From Yoonia tamlensis (GTDB lineage Bacteria; Pseudomonadota; Alphaproteobacteria; Rhodobacterales; Rhodobacteraceae), in the NCBI RefSeq assembly GCF_900115105.1, contig NZ_FOYP01000001.1, positions 1,514,097 through 1,578,096 of the forward strand: a DNA stretch of 64,000 nucleotides. The letters are read 5' to 3'. Under the pieces are notes generated by a model. It searched no databases. It saw only the letters and a list, made by a program, of their open reading frames with translations, and was not told the origin of the DNA. A program made the position numbers and the translations under genes. How positions within the stretch are numbered: position 1 is the first letter of the stretch; each line of letters begins with the position of its first letter. This document shows positions 45,644-54,746 of the stretch, in pieces.

Positions 45644-46194
45644 AAATCAAAAAAGGCGCAACAAGCCACTCAGCCTATAACCTACGGCCCAACTATTCTG
45701 ACACCGTTGAACGGCACACGCTGGCCGTTCTGGTTGAAAATGAACCGGGTGTTCTGGCCCGCGTGATCGGGCTTTTCTCTGGGCGTGGCTATAACATCGA
45801 TAGCCTGACCGTGGCCGAGGTCGATCATCTGGGGCACCGGTCGCGGATCACAATTGTCACATCCGGAACACCGCAGATTATTGAACAGATCAAGGCGCAG
45901 CTGGGTCGAATTGTCGATGTGCATCAGGTCAACGACCTGACCGTCGAAGGTAAAACCGTGGAACGCGAACTGGCGCTATTCAAAGTATCCGGCAAGGGCG
46001 ACAACCGGATCGAGGCCGTGCGCCTTGCCGATATCTTCCGCGCCAATGTGGTTGATAGCACGCTGGAATCATTTGTGTTTGAAATCACCGGCACGCCCGA
46101 AAAGATCGACGCATTTGCCGAACTGATGCGCCCGCTTGGCCTGCAAGAAATTGCACGCACCGGTGTTGCGGCCCTGTCACGCGGCGCAGTTTAA
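45631..46194 (+). CDS. ilvN: Acetolactate synthase small subunit
   Basis: The regulatory subunit that gives valine feedback inhibition. The 187-residue protein has the N-terminal ACT domain (TLAVLVENEPGVLARVIGLFSGRGYNIDSL) and a C-terminal ACT-like domain (LALFKVSGKGDN and later). The start ATG lies 13 bp inside the end of the inserted gene, so its translation now depends on, or is coupled to, that gene. Otherwise it is of normal length. Confidence 0.95.
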   Translation: MSALKIKKGATSHSAYNLRPNYSDTVERHTLAVLVENEPGVLARVIGLFSGRGYNIDSLTVAEVDHLGHRSRITIVTSGTPQIIEQIKAQLGRIVDVHQVNDLTVEGKTVERELALFKVSGKGDNRIEAVRLADIFRANVVDSTLESFVFEITGTPEKIDAFAELMRPLGLQEIARTGVAALSRGAV

Positions 46195-46215
46195 CCTGCC
46201 GCGCCGGGCCACGCG

Positions 46216-46452
46216 TTAGCGCGGTAGCAGCCCGGCGGCTTGGCCATTGGCGATCTCATCGGCGTTAAGCAGCCCGTCGCCGGATGTATCAAGCACCTCG
46301 AAGGTGGTGTCGGTCAGATCGGGCATAACGGCGGTGAGTTCGGGGTAGCTATACATGCCGTCGCCGTTTATATCGATATTGGGGTCTTGCGCCAGTGCGG
46401 GACCCGCCAGAAAAATCGCGGCGGGGATCACTGCTGAAATCAGTTTGCTCAT
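46216..46452 (-). CDS. Small exported EF-hand protein
   Basis: A 78-residue protein with a signal peptide (KLISAVIPAAIFLAGPALA) and two EF-hand loops: DINGDGMYSYPE near residue 25 and DTSGDGLLNADE near 53. Each has Asp at loop positions 1, 3 and 5 with Glu at 12, so calcium binding is expected in the periplasm. GGAG precedes the ATG at 46452; the frame extends 15 codons further but without support. It is convergent with ilvN. Confidence 0.82.
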   Translation of the reverse strand: MSKLISAVIPAAIFLAGPALAQDPNIDINGDGMYSYPELTAVMPDLTDTTFEVLDTSGDGLLNADEIANGQAAGLLPR

Positions 46453-46651
46453 CTTTGTTCTCCGATAGCTCTGCGTTTTTGTGGCCTTGAATCGCATATG
46501 GGGATGCAGGCCATGGCTTACCAGCTTTCAGCCAAAATCAAAGCAATTTTCCTGTGCCGGCGTGGCATTATTGCGCCCCTTGAGCGCAATTGCCCCCTTG
46601 CCCCTGCCCGATTGACGCGACACTCTACCCCAAAGAGAGACAGGAAACCAA

Positions 46652-47593
46652 ATGCCCGCGCGCAAAATTATTATTGATACCGACCCCGGCCAGGATGATG
46701 CGGTTGCCATTCTTCTGGCGCTTGCCTCGCCCGAAGATATTGACCTGCTGGGGATTACCGCCGTGGCGGGCAATGTGCCGCTGGCGCTGACGCAAAAGAA
46801 CGCGCGGATTGTTTGCGAACTGGCAGGCAAACCCGACACGCGGGTCTTTGCAGGCTGTGACGCGCCGATGCACCGCAAACTGGTTACCGCCGAACATGTG
46901 CACGGCAAGACAGGGCTGGACGGGCCACAGATGGACGACCCGAAAATGCCACTGCAGGCCCAGCACGGCGTTGATTTTATTATCGAAACCCTGCGCAGTG
47001 AACCGACTGGCACGGTGACGCTTTGCCCGATTGGGCCACTGACAAATATTGCGACAGCCTTTGAAAAAGCGCCCGACATTATTCCGCGCATCCAAGAGAT
47101 CGTATTGATGGGCGGCGGTTACTTTGAGGGCGGCAACATCACGCCCGTCGCCGAATTTAACATCTATGTTGATCCCGAGGCCGCGAAAATCGTGTTTGAT
47201 TCCGGTGTTCCGCTTGTCGTGATGCCATTGGACGTGACGCATAAAGCGTTGACCACAAAGGCCCGCATCGACGCATTCCGCGCGATGGGCACCAAGGTCG
47301 GCGATATGGTCGCGGCCTGGACCGACTTTTTTGAACGGTTCGACATGGAAAAATACGGATCAGAAGGCGCGCCGCTGCATGATCCGTGCACGATTGCCTA
47401 TCTGATTGACCCAACACTGTTCACGGGCCGTCATATCAACGTTGAGATCGAAACAGAATCCGAGCTGACCCTTGGCATGACCGTTGCCGATTGGTGGCGG
47501 GTGACCGACCGCGCACCCAACGCGCTGTTTATCGGTGATCTGGACGCCGAAGGGTTTTATGCTTTGCTGGCTGACCGGCTGAAACGCTTGTGA
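46652..47593 (+). CDS. Inosine-uridine-type nucleoside hydrolase
   Basis: A 313-residue enzyme that releases ribose from nucleosides. The N-terminal DTDPGQDDA holds the calcium-binding Asp cluster, and [11 protein letters not shown] plus [12 protein letters not shown] (His and Asp of the leaving-group site) fit the IU-NH family. The precise base preference cannot be judged. AGGAAA precedes the ATG. It ends 3 bp into selO with a GTGA overlap, so both are translated together. Confidence 0.92.
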   Translation: MPARKIIIDTDPGQDDAVAILLALASPEDIDLLGITAVAGNVPLALTQKNARIVCELAGKPDTRVFAGCDAPMHRKLVTAEHVHGKTGLDGPQMDDPKMPLQAQHGVDFIIETLRSEPTGTVTLCPIGPLTNIATAFEKAPDIIPRIQEIVLMGGGYFEGGNITPVAEFNIYVDPEAAKIVFDSGVPLVVMPLDVTHKALTTKARIDAFRAMGTKVGDMVAAWTDFFERFDMEKYGSEGAPLHDPCTIAYLIDPTLFTGRHINVEIETESELTLGMTVADWWRVTDRAPNALFIGDLDAEGFYALLADRLKRL

Positions 47594-48990
47594 AAATTCC
47601 ATTTGATAACAGCTATGTAAACCTGCCCGCGCAGATGTTTGTGGCCACGGCCCCAACGCCTGTGCCAGCACCTGCGCTGATTATCTATAATCAGGCGCTT
47701 GGCGATGCATTGGGCATTCAGGGCGATCCTGACGCGGCAGTTTTTGCAGGCAACCTGATCCCCGAAGGGGCTGCACCTATTGCCCAAGCCTATGCGGGGC
47801 ATCAATTCGGCCAGTGGAACCCGCAACTGGGTGACGGGCGCGCCGTGCTTTTGGGCGAGGTTGTCGCGGCTGACGGCACCCGCCGCGATATTCAGCTCAA
47901 GGGTGCAGGCCAGACTCCGTTTTCGCGGCGCGGTGACGGGCGCGCATGGCTGGGGCCCGTATTGCGCGAATATCTGGTGTCAGAGGCAATGCATGCGCTT
48001 GGCGTGCCCACAACCCGCGCGCTGGCCGCTGTCACCACCGGTCAGGATATCTACCGCGAAGAAATCCTGCCCGGCGCAATTGTGACACGTGTGGCATCGA
48101 GCCATATTCGCGTCGGCACATTCCAATATTTCGCAGCGCGTCAGGATTTAGCGGCACTGCAGGCACTGACCGATCATGTGATCGCGCGGCACTATCCGAC
48201 GGCGACTGGCCCAACCGATCTGCTTGATCAGGTGATCGCGCGCACGGCAAAACTGGTCGCGCGCTGGATGGGGTTGGGGTTTATTCACGGGGTGATGAAC
48301 ACCGATAATATGTCCATCGCGGGCGAAACCATTGATTACGGGCCTTGCGCCTTTATCGACGGGTTTCATCCGGGGCAGGTCTTTAGCGCGATTGATCGCC
48401 AAGGCCGCTATGCCTATGCCAACCAGCCGCAGATTGCGGCGTGGAATATGGCGCAATTTGCGACGGCGCTGATTCCATTGATGCCCGACCAAGACGCGGC
48501 GATTGAGCAGTTCACCCAAGCCGTGAACCGCTTTGGCGATATCTATCTGGCGCAATGGCGCGCGGTTTTTGCAGCCAAACTGGGGATCACAGCCCCCGTG
48601 GCCGAAGATACCGCGCTGATCACCGATCTGCTTGATCTGATGGCAGTCGAGCGCACGGATTTCACCAGCCTCTTTGCGCAGCTTAGCGGTGAAAACCCGC
48701 GCGACCTGTTTATCGACCGCCCCGCGTTTGATGCTTGGGCGCTGCGTTGGCACGCGCGCAGAGCCCCTGATTTTTTAAAGATCATGGCTGGCGCAAACCC
48801 GCAAATTATTCCGCGCAATCATCAGGTTGAAGCCTGCATTCAATCCGCTGTTTCAGGGGATTTTGCGCCGTTCCACGCGCTTTTGGGTGCCGTAACACAG
48901 CCCTTTGCCCCGCTGAACGCGGCAACCGCGCAATTTGCAAAGCCGCCAACAGATGCTGAATTGGTCAAGCAGACGTTTTGCGGGACCTAG
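47590..48990 (+). CDS. selO: Protein adenylyltransferase SelO (YdiU family)
   Basis: SelO attaches AMP to proteins such as glutathione-linked redox enzymes under oxidative stress. The 466-residue protein has [38 protein letters not shown] and the kinase-like [20 protein letters not shown]. The C-terminal cysteine (QTFCGT) stands where selenocysteine occurs in eukaryotes. GTG is the start, overlapping the nucleoside hydrolase stop. Its last 26 bp overlap the convergent DMT exporter gene. Confidence 0.93.
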   Translation: MKIPFDNSYVNLPAQMFVATAPTPVPAPALIIYNQALGDALGIQGDPDAAVFAGNLIPEGAAPIAQAYAGHQFGQWNPQLGDGRAVLLGEVVAADGTRRDIQLKGAGQTPFSRRGDGRAWLGPVLREYLVSEAMHALGVPTTRALAAVTTGQDIYREEILPGAIVTRVASSHIRVGTFQYFAARQDLAALQALTDHVIARHYPTATGPTDLLDQVIARTAKLVARWMGLGFIHGVMNTDNMSIAGETIDYGPCAFIDGFHPGQVFSAIDRQGRYAYANQPQIAAWNMAQFATALIPLMPDQDAAIEQFTQAVNRFGDIYLAQWRAVFAAKLGITAPVAEDTALITDLLDLMAVERTDFTSLFAQLSGENPRDLFIDRPAFDAWALRWHARRAPDFLKIMAGANPQIIPRNHQVEACIQSAVSGDFAPFHALLGAVTQPFAPLNAATAQFAKPPTDAELVKQTFCGT

Positions 48991-49864
48991 GCGGGCGGTT
49001 GATCAGCAAAATGCCGACGGCCACCAGCGCCAGCGCGCCAATCAGATCAAATCCGACCTGTTCGCCCAGCAAAAGCCAGCCCAACCCAACGCTCAGCACC
49101 GGCGACAGAAAGCTGAACGACGCCACGCCAGAGGCCGGATAGACCGACAACAGCCAAAGCCAGAAAACAAAGCCTGCGCTAACCACAACCACCGTCTGGA
49201 ACAACAGCCCCGCAATATGGATCGGCCCCAGATCACGAATAAATGGCCCGAAAAAGAACGCCGCCCCCAGCAGGATCGGCGCAGAGACAAGCACCTGCCA
49301 ATATAGCTGCAATTCGGGGCGCAGGCGGGCCATTGGCGATGCTTTGGCCATCATCGCGGTCACCGCCCATGACAGCGCCCCGCCAAGCGCTGCAATATCG
49401 CCCCAGATGCTTGCCTCGCCGCTGCCGCGGTTCAGCATGGCCCATGCCACGCCCGCCATCGCAAATACCAGCCCCAACGCCTTGAGCGCGGAAATCTTGT
49501 CATTGGGCATCACAAAGTGCGCAATGATCGCCAGCCAGACAGGCATGGAATAAAATATCACCGCAGAGCGCCCGACCGTTGTCAGATCAAGCGCAACAAA
49601 AAGGCACAAAAACTGCAATCCAAAGAAAAAACCGGTGACCAGCACGGCCATGCGCGTGCCTGCTTCGAACCGGATCGGAATGCCGCGCCAGCGCAGATAG
49701 GCCCAAAGACAAACCACTGCGCCCGCTGATCGCAGCCCCGCAAAAAACACCGGTTGCAGCCCGCCATTGGTGACCTTGATCACCACCTGATTAAAGGCCA
49801 GAAACAGGGCAAACCCCGATAGTGCTACCGCGCCGAACATGTCGATATGTGATTTTCTTTCCAT
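48965..49864 (-). CDS. EamA/DMT-family permease
   Basis: A 299-residue drug/metabolite transporter with ten predicted helices in two EamA repeats (about 10-140 and 155-290; the first has [18 protein letters not shown] and [20 protein letters not shown]). No charged cluster tells the substrate. Its 3' end overlaps selO by 26 bp in convergent fashion. The gap to the next gene, DUF3179, is 39 bp on the same strand. Confidence 0.88.
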   Translation of the reverse strand: MERKSHIDMFGAVALSGFALFLAFNQVVIKVTNGGLQPVFFAGLRSAGAVVCLWAYLRWRGIPIRFEAGTRMAVLVTGFFFGLQFLCLFVALDLTTVGRSAVIFYSMPVWLAIIAHFVMPNDKISALKALGLVFAMAGVAWAMLNRGSGEASIWGDIAALGGALSWAVTAMMAKASPMARLRPELQLYWQVLVSAPILLGAAFFFGPFIRDLGPIHIAGLLFQTVVVVSAGFVFWLWLLSVYPASGVASFSFLSPVLSVGLGWLLLGEQVGFDLIGALALVAVGILLINRPPRSRKTSA

Positions 49865-49903
49865 GCGGGCACCCTTTGCCGATGCCCTTGCAAAGTCAAG
49901 GCG

Positions 49904-50869
49904 TTAGCCCGGGTCGATCATCCATTCGCCGTCGGGCCAGAAGGCGTGAAAGGCAAAGGCAAATAGCACATCATGTGCAATGTCGGCACCCGCAGCGTCA
50001 CGCACGCGGATATTGCCCACATCGCGCCCCTGCCCAATGTTGCGGCTGTCCAACGCTGAGGCCTGACCGGCCACCCACGTGAGCGTCAGGCCGGATTCGC
50101 TAATGGCACCCGCTGCGGCAATCCGCCCAAGCGGCCACGCCTGATTGCCCACGCGCACCACACGGGCAAGGGCCGGGATATCATGCGGGGGCAATGCGCC
50201 AGAATAAAGAAACGGGCGGTGGGAACTATCATAATTCACATAAGGGTTTGCGCCGTAATCGCGGTTAAAATCGGGCTGCGCCATCACGCGGGCGTCCGGA
50301 TTACGGGCGCGGAATGTGTCCCAGCTTTCCATCCATGACGGCAGCGTTTGCAATTGCGTCCCGGTCAATTCCCCCACAATTGCCGTACCGATAGCTTGCT
50401 GCCACCAGCTTTGGGTTTCGCGGTCAAACATGATCATATCCGAATTGCGCAGTTTGCCCGAAACCCCGAACCGTAGGGTGCCTGCGGCGGTGCGCCGGTC
50501 AAATGTTATGCCTGAATTGCACAGCGGGCAAAATGTGACCGCGATGGGCAGATCGCCAATCTGGTCATTCACGATTTCATGCCAGATCAAATAGCGGATC
50601 GGATAGGCGCGCGGGCTGTGTCCGGCGATTTCGACAGTGATCACGGGTTCATGCGGGGTTAGGGCAGCGTCTGCCACCGCGATAAACTGCGGATCGTCGA
50701 TTGCGGGGATGCCGTCTTTGGGCGGGCCGCCCGACAGGATTTCAACCCAGCTTGCGACGTTTGTCTTGGAAAAATCGGTCGCGGGCCATTCATGCACCCA
50801 GAATTCGGGGCTGGCGCTGGCGCTATGGGCAGCCAGAATTAATGCGGCGATGGTTTTGATGATACGCAT
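49904..50869 (-). CDS. DUF3179 exported protein
   Basis: A 321-residue protein with a signal peptide (residues 1-20). DUF3179 marks are visible: YPIRYLIWHEIVNDQIGDLPIAVTFCPLC, where the CPLC pair could bind metal or form a disulfide, DRRTAAGTLRFGVSGKLRNSD and SWWQQAIGTAIVGELTG. The family has no proven function; the CPxC motif recalls thioredoxin-type or copper proteins. It is transcribed away from the cyclophilin genes, with a hairpin in the gap. Confidence 0.83.
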   Translation of the reverse strand: MRIIKTIAALILAAHSASASPEFWVHEWPATDFSKTNVASWVEILSGGPPKDGIPAIDDPQFIAVADAALTPHEPVITVEIAGHSPRAYPIRYLIWHEIVNDQIGDLPIAVTFCPLCNSGITFDRRTAAGTLRFGVSGKLRNSDMIMFDRETQSWWQQAIGTAIVGELTGTQLQTLPSWMESWDTFRARNPDARVMAQPDFNRDYGANPYVNYDSSHRPFLYSGALPPHDIPALARVVRVGNQAWPLGRIAAAGAISESGLTLTWVAGQASALDSRNIGQGRDVGNIRVRDAAGADIAHDVLFAFAFHAFWPDGEWMIDPG

Positions 50870-50917
50870 GGCGGGTCTCCCTGATCTTGAGGGTGACTGA
50901 AGCGGGCGCGCGGGACT

Positions 50918-50945
50918 AGCCCCCTCGCAAAGATGTGAGGGGGCT
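50918..50945. terminator. Hairpin between cyclophilin and DUF3179 genes
   Basis: AGCCCCCTC (50918-50926) pairs perfectly with GAGGGGGCT (50937-50945), with a 10-nt loop. There is no T run, so termination strength is uncertain. It lies after the cyclophilin stop, on the minus strand. Confidence 0.5.
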
Positions 50946-50954
50946 TGAAGTTTG

Positions 50955-51500
50955 CTATTCGGTGACGCGCACGGCGGTCATCACATCGGGGCGGCCAATG
51001 ACCGCGCCGTTCTGACCTGCGCCGCGTTTGATCGCATCGACGATGTCCATGCCTGCGGTGACTTCGCCGACAACCGTATATTGGCCGTTCAGGAAATAGC
51101 CGGGTTCGAACATGATAAAGAACTGGCTATTGGCAGAATTGGGGTTCTGCGCGCGCGCCATGCCGACAATGCCACGTTCAAACGGCTGGTCTGTAAATTC
51201 GGCCGGAATATCGGCAAATTCGGAACCACCGGTGCCCGCCATCGACAGATCACCGCCCAAGATGCCGTTTTGTACATCGCCAGTTTGCGCCATGAAACCG
51301 TCGATCACGCGGTGAAACACAACACCGTCATAAAGACCGGATTCCGCGATTGCGGCGATTTGGGCCGCGTGCAGCGGGGCGGTTTCTTCGAACAGGTCGA
51401 TGGTGATTGTGCCGTTGGCCTCGCCTGCGACATCAATCTCGAGCCCGACAGCAAGCGCAGGGCCCGCCAAAAGCGTCAGAACAGAAGCGAGCTTAAACAT
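50955..51500 (-). CDS. Exported cyclophilin-type peptidyl-prolyl isomerase
   Basis: A 181-residue cyclophilin. A short signal peptide (MFKLASVLTLLAGPALAV) sends it to the periplasm. Catalytic marks are VVFHRVIDGFMAQTGDV (Arg/Phe), GMARAQNPNSANSQFFI and YTVVGEV. The codon before ATG 51500 reads TTG further up, so 51500 is the first ATG. It overlaps the end of the cytoplasmic paralogue by 8 bp, so the pair forms a transcription unit. Confidence 0.9.
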   Translation of the reverse strand: MFKLASVLTLLAGPALAVGLEIDVAGEANGTITIDLFEETAPLHAAQIAAIAESGLYDGVVFHRVIDGFMAQTGDVQNGILGGDLSMAGTGGSEFADIPAEFTDQPFERGIVGMARAQNPNSANSQFFIMFEPGYFLNGQYTVVGEVTAGMDIVDAIKRGAGQNGAVIGRPDVMTAVRVTE

Positions 51501-51999
51501 CAGCAGCAACTTTCACGGAAATCATGCGGTCTGGGTACATTGGTGGCTCGCCTTTGACGATCGCATCCACATGTTCCATGCCGGAAATCACCTGACCGTA
51601 AACAGTGTATTGGCCGTTCAGGAAATCATTGTCTTTGAAGTTGATAAAGAACTGGCTGTTGGCCGAATTCGGGTTCTGGCTGCGTGCAGCACCAAGTGAT
51701 CCGCGTGCGTGCGGCACCTTGGAAAACTCGGCTGGCAGATCAGGCAGGTCGGAACCGCCGGTGCCTGCGCGCCCAATGTCAAAGTTTTCTTCCATGTTGC
51801 CATTGGCCACATCGCCCGTCTGCGCCATGAACCCGTCAATCACACGGTGGAACGCCACGTTGTCGTATTTGCCAGCGCGCGCCAGTTCTTTCATCCGCGC
51901 AACGTGCTTTGGGGCCACATCGGGCAACAGTGCGATGGTCACATCGCCACCGGCAAGGGTCATGATAATCGTGTTTTCGGGATCTTTGATATCGGCCAT
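51493..51999 (-). CDS. Cytoplasmic cyclophilin-type peptidyl-prolyl isomerase
   Basis: A 168-residue cyclophilin without signal peptide. Catalytic marks are NVAFHRVIDGFMAQTGDV, GAARSQNPNSANSQFFI and YTVYGQV, closely matching the exported paralogue, so the two look like an old tandem duplication with changed location. AGGAGC precedes the ATG. It is divergent from pgk with 130 bp between. Confidence 0.92.
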   Translation of the reverse strand: MADIKDPENTIIMTLAGGDVTIALLPDVAPKHVARMKELARAGKYDNVAFHRVIDGFMAQTGDVANGNMEENFDIGRAGTGGSDLPDLPAEFSKVPHARGSLGAARSQNPNSANSQFFINFKDNDFLNGQYTVYGQVISGMEHVDAIVKGEPPMYPDRMISVKVAADV

Positions 52000-52129
52000 T
52001 TTGGGCTCCTGTTAGCTATATTGCCCACTGACATATGACCAAGCGCACAAAATGCCAAGCGGGTCTGGTTGACGTGACGCAGCATTTGCCGCAACAAAGC
52101 GTGAAACATGGCCCATAAAGGAATCTCAC

Positions 52130-53305
52130 ATGGCTTGGAAAACGCTCGACGACATGGATTTCGCCGGAAAACGCGCTTTGGTGCGTGTGGATATCAACGT
52201 GCCTGTCGAAAACGGCGTGGTCACCGACACCAGCCGGATCGCACGTATTGCGGCCACCGTGGATGACATTCAGGCCAAAGGCGGCAAAGTGATCCTGATG
52301 GCGCATTTTGGCCGTCCCAAAGGGCAGGTTGTGCCTGATATGTCGCTTGAAATCATCGCGCCTGCCGTGTCCGATGTGCTGGGCCTGCCTGTCACCTTTG
52401 TCAGCGATGATTACGCCGAAGCCGTGGCCGAAATGGACGACGGCGATGTTTTGCTGCTTGAAAACCTGCGGTTTAACGCGGGCGAAGAAAAGAATGACGC
52501 GGCTTTTGCCCAAGAACTGGCAAGCCTTGCCGATATCTATGTCAACGATGCGTTTTCGGCCGCACACCGCGCCCATGCCAGTACCGAAGCGATTGCAAAA
52601 CTGCTGCCCGCCTGTGCAGGCCGTCTGATGGCCGAGGAATTGGGCGCGTTGGAAAAAGCGCTTGGCGCCCCTGCCCGCCCTGTTGTTGCGGTGGTTGGCG
52701 GCGCAAAAGTGTCCACGAAACTGGACCTTTTGGGCAATCTGGTTGGCAAAGTCGATCATCTGGTGATCGGCGGCGGCATGGCAAATACGTTCTTGGCGGC
52801 GCAAGGGATCAACGTCGGCAAATCGCTGTGCGAACATGATCTGGCCGACACCGCCCGCGATATTCTGGCCAAAGCAGATGCCGCAGGGTGCGAAATTATC
52901 CTGCCCCGCGACATCGTGATCGCCCGCGAATTCAAGGCCAACGCCGCGCATGAAACCGTGGCTGCAGCTGATTGCCCCGATGACGCGATGATTTTTGACG
53001 CAGGCCCGCAGACGGTTGATTATATCAACGGGGTCGTCAAAAATGCGAAAACGCTGATCATGAACGGGCCTTTGGGCGTGTTCGAGCTGACACCGTTCCA
53101 CGCCGGCACATTTGGCATTCTGGACGTGATCGCCACCCAGACCAAAGCGGGTGCATTGGTGTCGGTTGGCGGCGGCGGCGATACGGTTGCAGCGATCAAC
53201 GCATCGGGTCACGGCGCTGATTTCACCTATATCTCGACCGCTGGCGGTGCGTTCCTTGAATGGATGGAAGGCAAAACCCTACCCGGTGTCGCGGCACTTG
53301 GCTAA
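52130..53305 (+). CDS. pgk: Phosphoglycerate kinase
   Basis: Pgk transfers phosphate between 1,3-bisphosphoglycerate and ADP in glycolysis and gluconeogenesis. The 391-residue protein has [11 protein letters not shown] near the start, [10 protein letters not shown], the hinge-area [15 protein letters not shown], and the nucleotide-binding GPLGVFE and GGGDTVAA loops near the end. AAAGGA lies before the ATG. The next gene starts shortly after its stop. Confidence 0.97.
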   Translation: MAWKTLDDMDFAGKRALVRVDINVPVENGVVTDTSRIARIAATVDDIQAKGGKVILMAHFGRPKGQVVPDMSLEIIAPAVSDVLGLPVTFVSDDYAEAVAEMDDGDVLLLENLRFNAGEEKNDAAFAQELASLADIYVNDAFSAAHRAHASTEAIAKLLPACAGRLMAEELGALEKALGAPARPVVAVVGGAKVSTKLDLLGNLVGKVDHLVIGGGMANTFLAAQGINVGKSLCEHDLADTARDILAKADAAGCEIILPRDIVIAREFKANAAHETVAAADCPDDAMIFDAGPQTVDYINGVVKNAKTLIMNGPLGVFELTPFHAGTFGILDVIATQTKAGALVSVGGGGDTVAAINASGHGADFTYISTAGGAFLEWMEGKTLPGVAALG

Positions 53306-53354
53306 TTCTACGAAGACAACGCTTGAACAGATCCCCTGTGCGCCTCCGCTGCGA

Positions 53355-54029
53355 ATGCAATTTCTTGCGGGGACGAACGATCACTTGGTTGTTGCATTTA
53401 GTGGCGTCGGGGAAAGGCCCAGGGGCTATCAGCCTATTACATTTTTTGCGTCTGCTTCACAGGGCGGGAAAAACAGCGTGCTCTTTGTGAGCGACCGGAG
53501 TCGTAGCTGGCTAAACGCAGCGGGCATCGATACCGTCATCCGTGATACGATTGCGATGATTATGAAGCAGCACGCCCTCTCCAAGCTTTCACTGCTAGGA
53601 AATTCAATGGGGGCAAGCATGGCTCTCTATTTGGCACCGCTGACAAATGCTGACGTTGTAATCGCCTTTACACCGCAATATGCCGCTAACCCCGCCACGA
53701 TGCCGGACGAGCGACGTTGGTTACGATTTCGCAAGGTAATTTCAGAATTCAAATACGATGTTGTCCCCTTACAACCGCGGGTCGGGCAGTTGATTTACAT
53801 TGTACACGGCGGGAATCCTAGCGAGCTGCGCCATGCCAAGAAATTTCCGGTGGTTAAAGGTGTCCGTCATTTCATCTTTCCGCAGCACGGACATAACTTT
53901 ATTACAGATCTAAGGAAACAAAAGTTACTTTCGCCATTGATTGGCGCAGCTCTTGATGGGCGCCCCTATCGGTTTCGGCGCATAATACAAAAGTTCGGTG
54001 GAACATGGCGCAACAAGACACCGGGTTAA
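53355..54029 (+). CDS. Alpha/beta-hydrolase-like protein of unknown substrate
   Basis: A protein of at least 224 residues with the nucleophile elbow GNSMGASM (Ser within G-x-S-x-G-like context), a preceding strand LVVAFSGVG that could carry the oxyanion hole, and a late HGHNFITDL His that would complete a triad. The first ATG after pgk is 53355, but the frame opens 205 bp earlier, inside pgk, with a TTG at 53298 as alternative. Base composition (about 53 percent GC in the part I counted) is lower than pgk. No SD sequence stands before 53355. Function unknown; it may be transferred. Confidence 0.62.
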   Translation: MQFLAGTNDHLVVAFSGVGERPRGYQPITFFASASQGGKNSVLFVSDRSRSWLNAAGIDTVIRDTIAMIMKQHALSKLSLLGNSMGASMALYLAPLTNADVVIAFTPQYAANPATMPDERRWLRFRKVISEFKYDVVPLQPRVGQLIYIVHGGNPSELRHAKKFPVVKGVRHFIFPQHGHNFITDLRKQKLLSPLIGAALDGRPYRFRRIIQKFGGTWRNKTPG

Positions 54030-54060
54030 CCATCCCGCCTGCCATTGCCCAAATCACGCG

Positions 54061-54549
54061 TTATTTGCCACCGATGATGTGCGGCGCGTCATAAACCATT
54101 GGTGCGATCACCGTGCCGTCGTTTTCGAATGCATGCGCGCGATAGGTGGGAAAATGCGGCGGGATCACGGTACCTTTCCACGCAGAATCCAGAAAAATAT
54201 GCTTGGCATTTTCAGGGCTGATTTGCAGCCAGTCGGGATCATCAAAGGTTCCACCATACACCCCGACAGCGCCTTCAAAACGCGCGAACGTCAGATAGAT
54301 TTTTGTGCCGCAGGTATCACAGAAGTGGATATATACTTCCATTCCGCTGCCCTCTGACACATGCGTATAGCGTTTGGGATTGCCGCGAATAAGCGCAAAA
54401 TCCGAACTATCGAACACGGGTTCAACGAGATAGGCGCCACCAGTCGCACGTTGGCAGAATTTGCAATGGCACATGGTTGTGCGCGAAGGCTGCTTTTTGA
54501 CCTCATACCGCAATGCGCCACAAAGGCACCCGCCCTGAGAAGACATCAT
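54061..54549 (-). CDS. GFA-family (formaldehyde-activating) zinc protein
   Basis: A 162-residue protein of the GFA/CENP-V fold. The zinc ligands stand in the order GGCLCGAL, MCHCKFCQRA and HFCDTCGTK, which is the full family set. GFA proteins were thought to join glutathione and formaldehyde, but many have other unknown roles. AAGGAT before ATG 54549 (or 54546) fixes the start. It is convergent with the alpha/beta-hydrolase gene. Confidence 0.88.
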   Translation of the reverse strand: MMSSQGGCLCGALRYEVKKQPSRTTMCHCKFCQRATGGAYLVEPVFDSSDFALIRGNPKRYTHVSEGSGMEVYIHFCDTCGTKIYLTFARFEGAVGVYGGTFDDPDWLQISPENAKHIFLDSAWKGTVIPPHFPTYRAHAFENDGTVIAPMVYDAPHIIGGK

Positions 54550-54746
54550 CTTAGATCCTTTTCGATAGGTTTGGCCCGACCCTAGCACATATTCGGTTGG
54601 CTGTCAGATGGGCCGGTTTTGCGCGCGTGGCCGCCATGGGTGCCCCCGAAACTTTGTTGATGTTGCAGCGTATTCGGCCCGCAATCAACTTTTGTCTTGC
54701 AATGTGAACGGCGTTCATAAATGATGTCCCGATAGAGGAGATCATT

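Noticed and set aside
48935-49306. 123-codon plus-strand frame across the selO/exporter junction
   Set aside because: Overlaps two well supported genes and has no recognisable protein features.
52016-53212. 398-codon open frame on the minus strand
   Set aside because: Antisense to pgk, full of His/Arg/Gln as expected of shadow frames.
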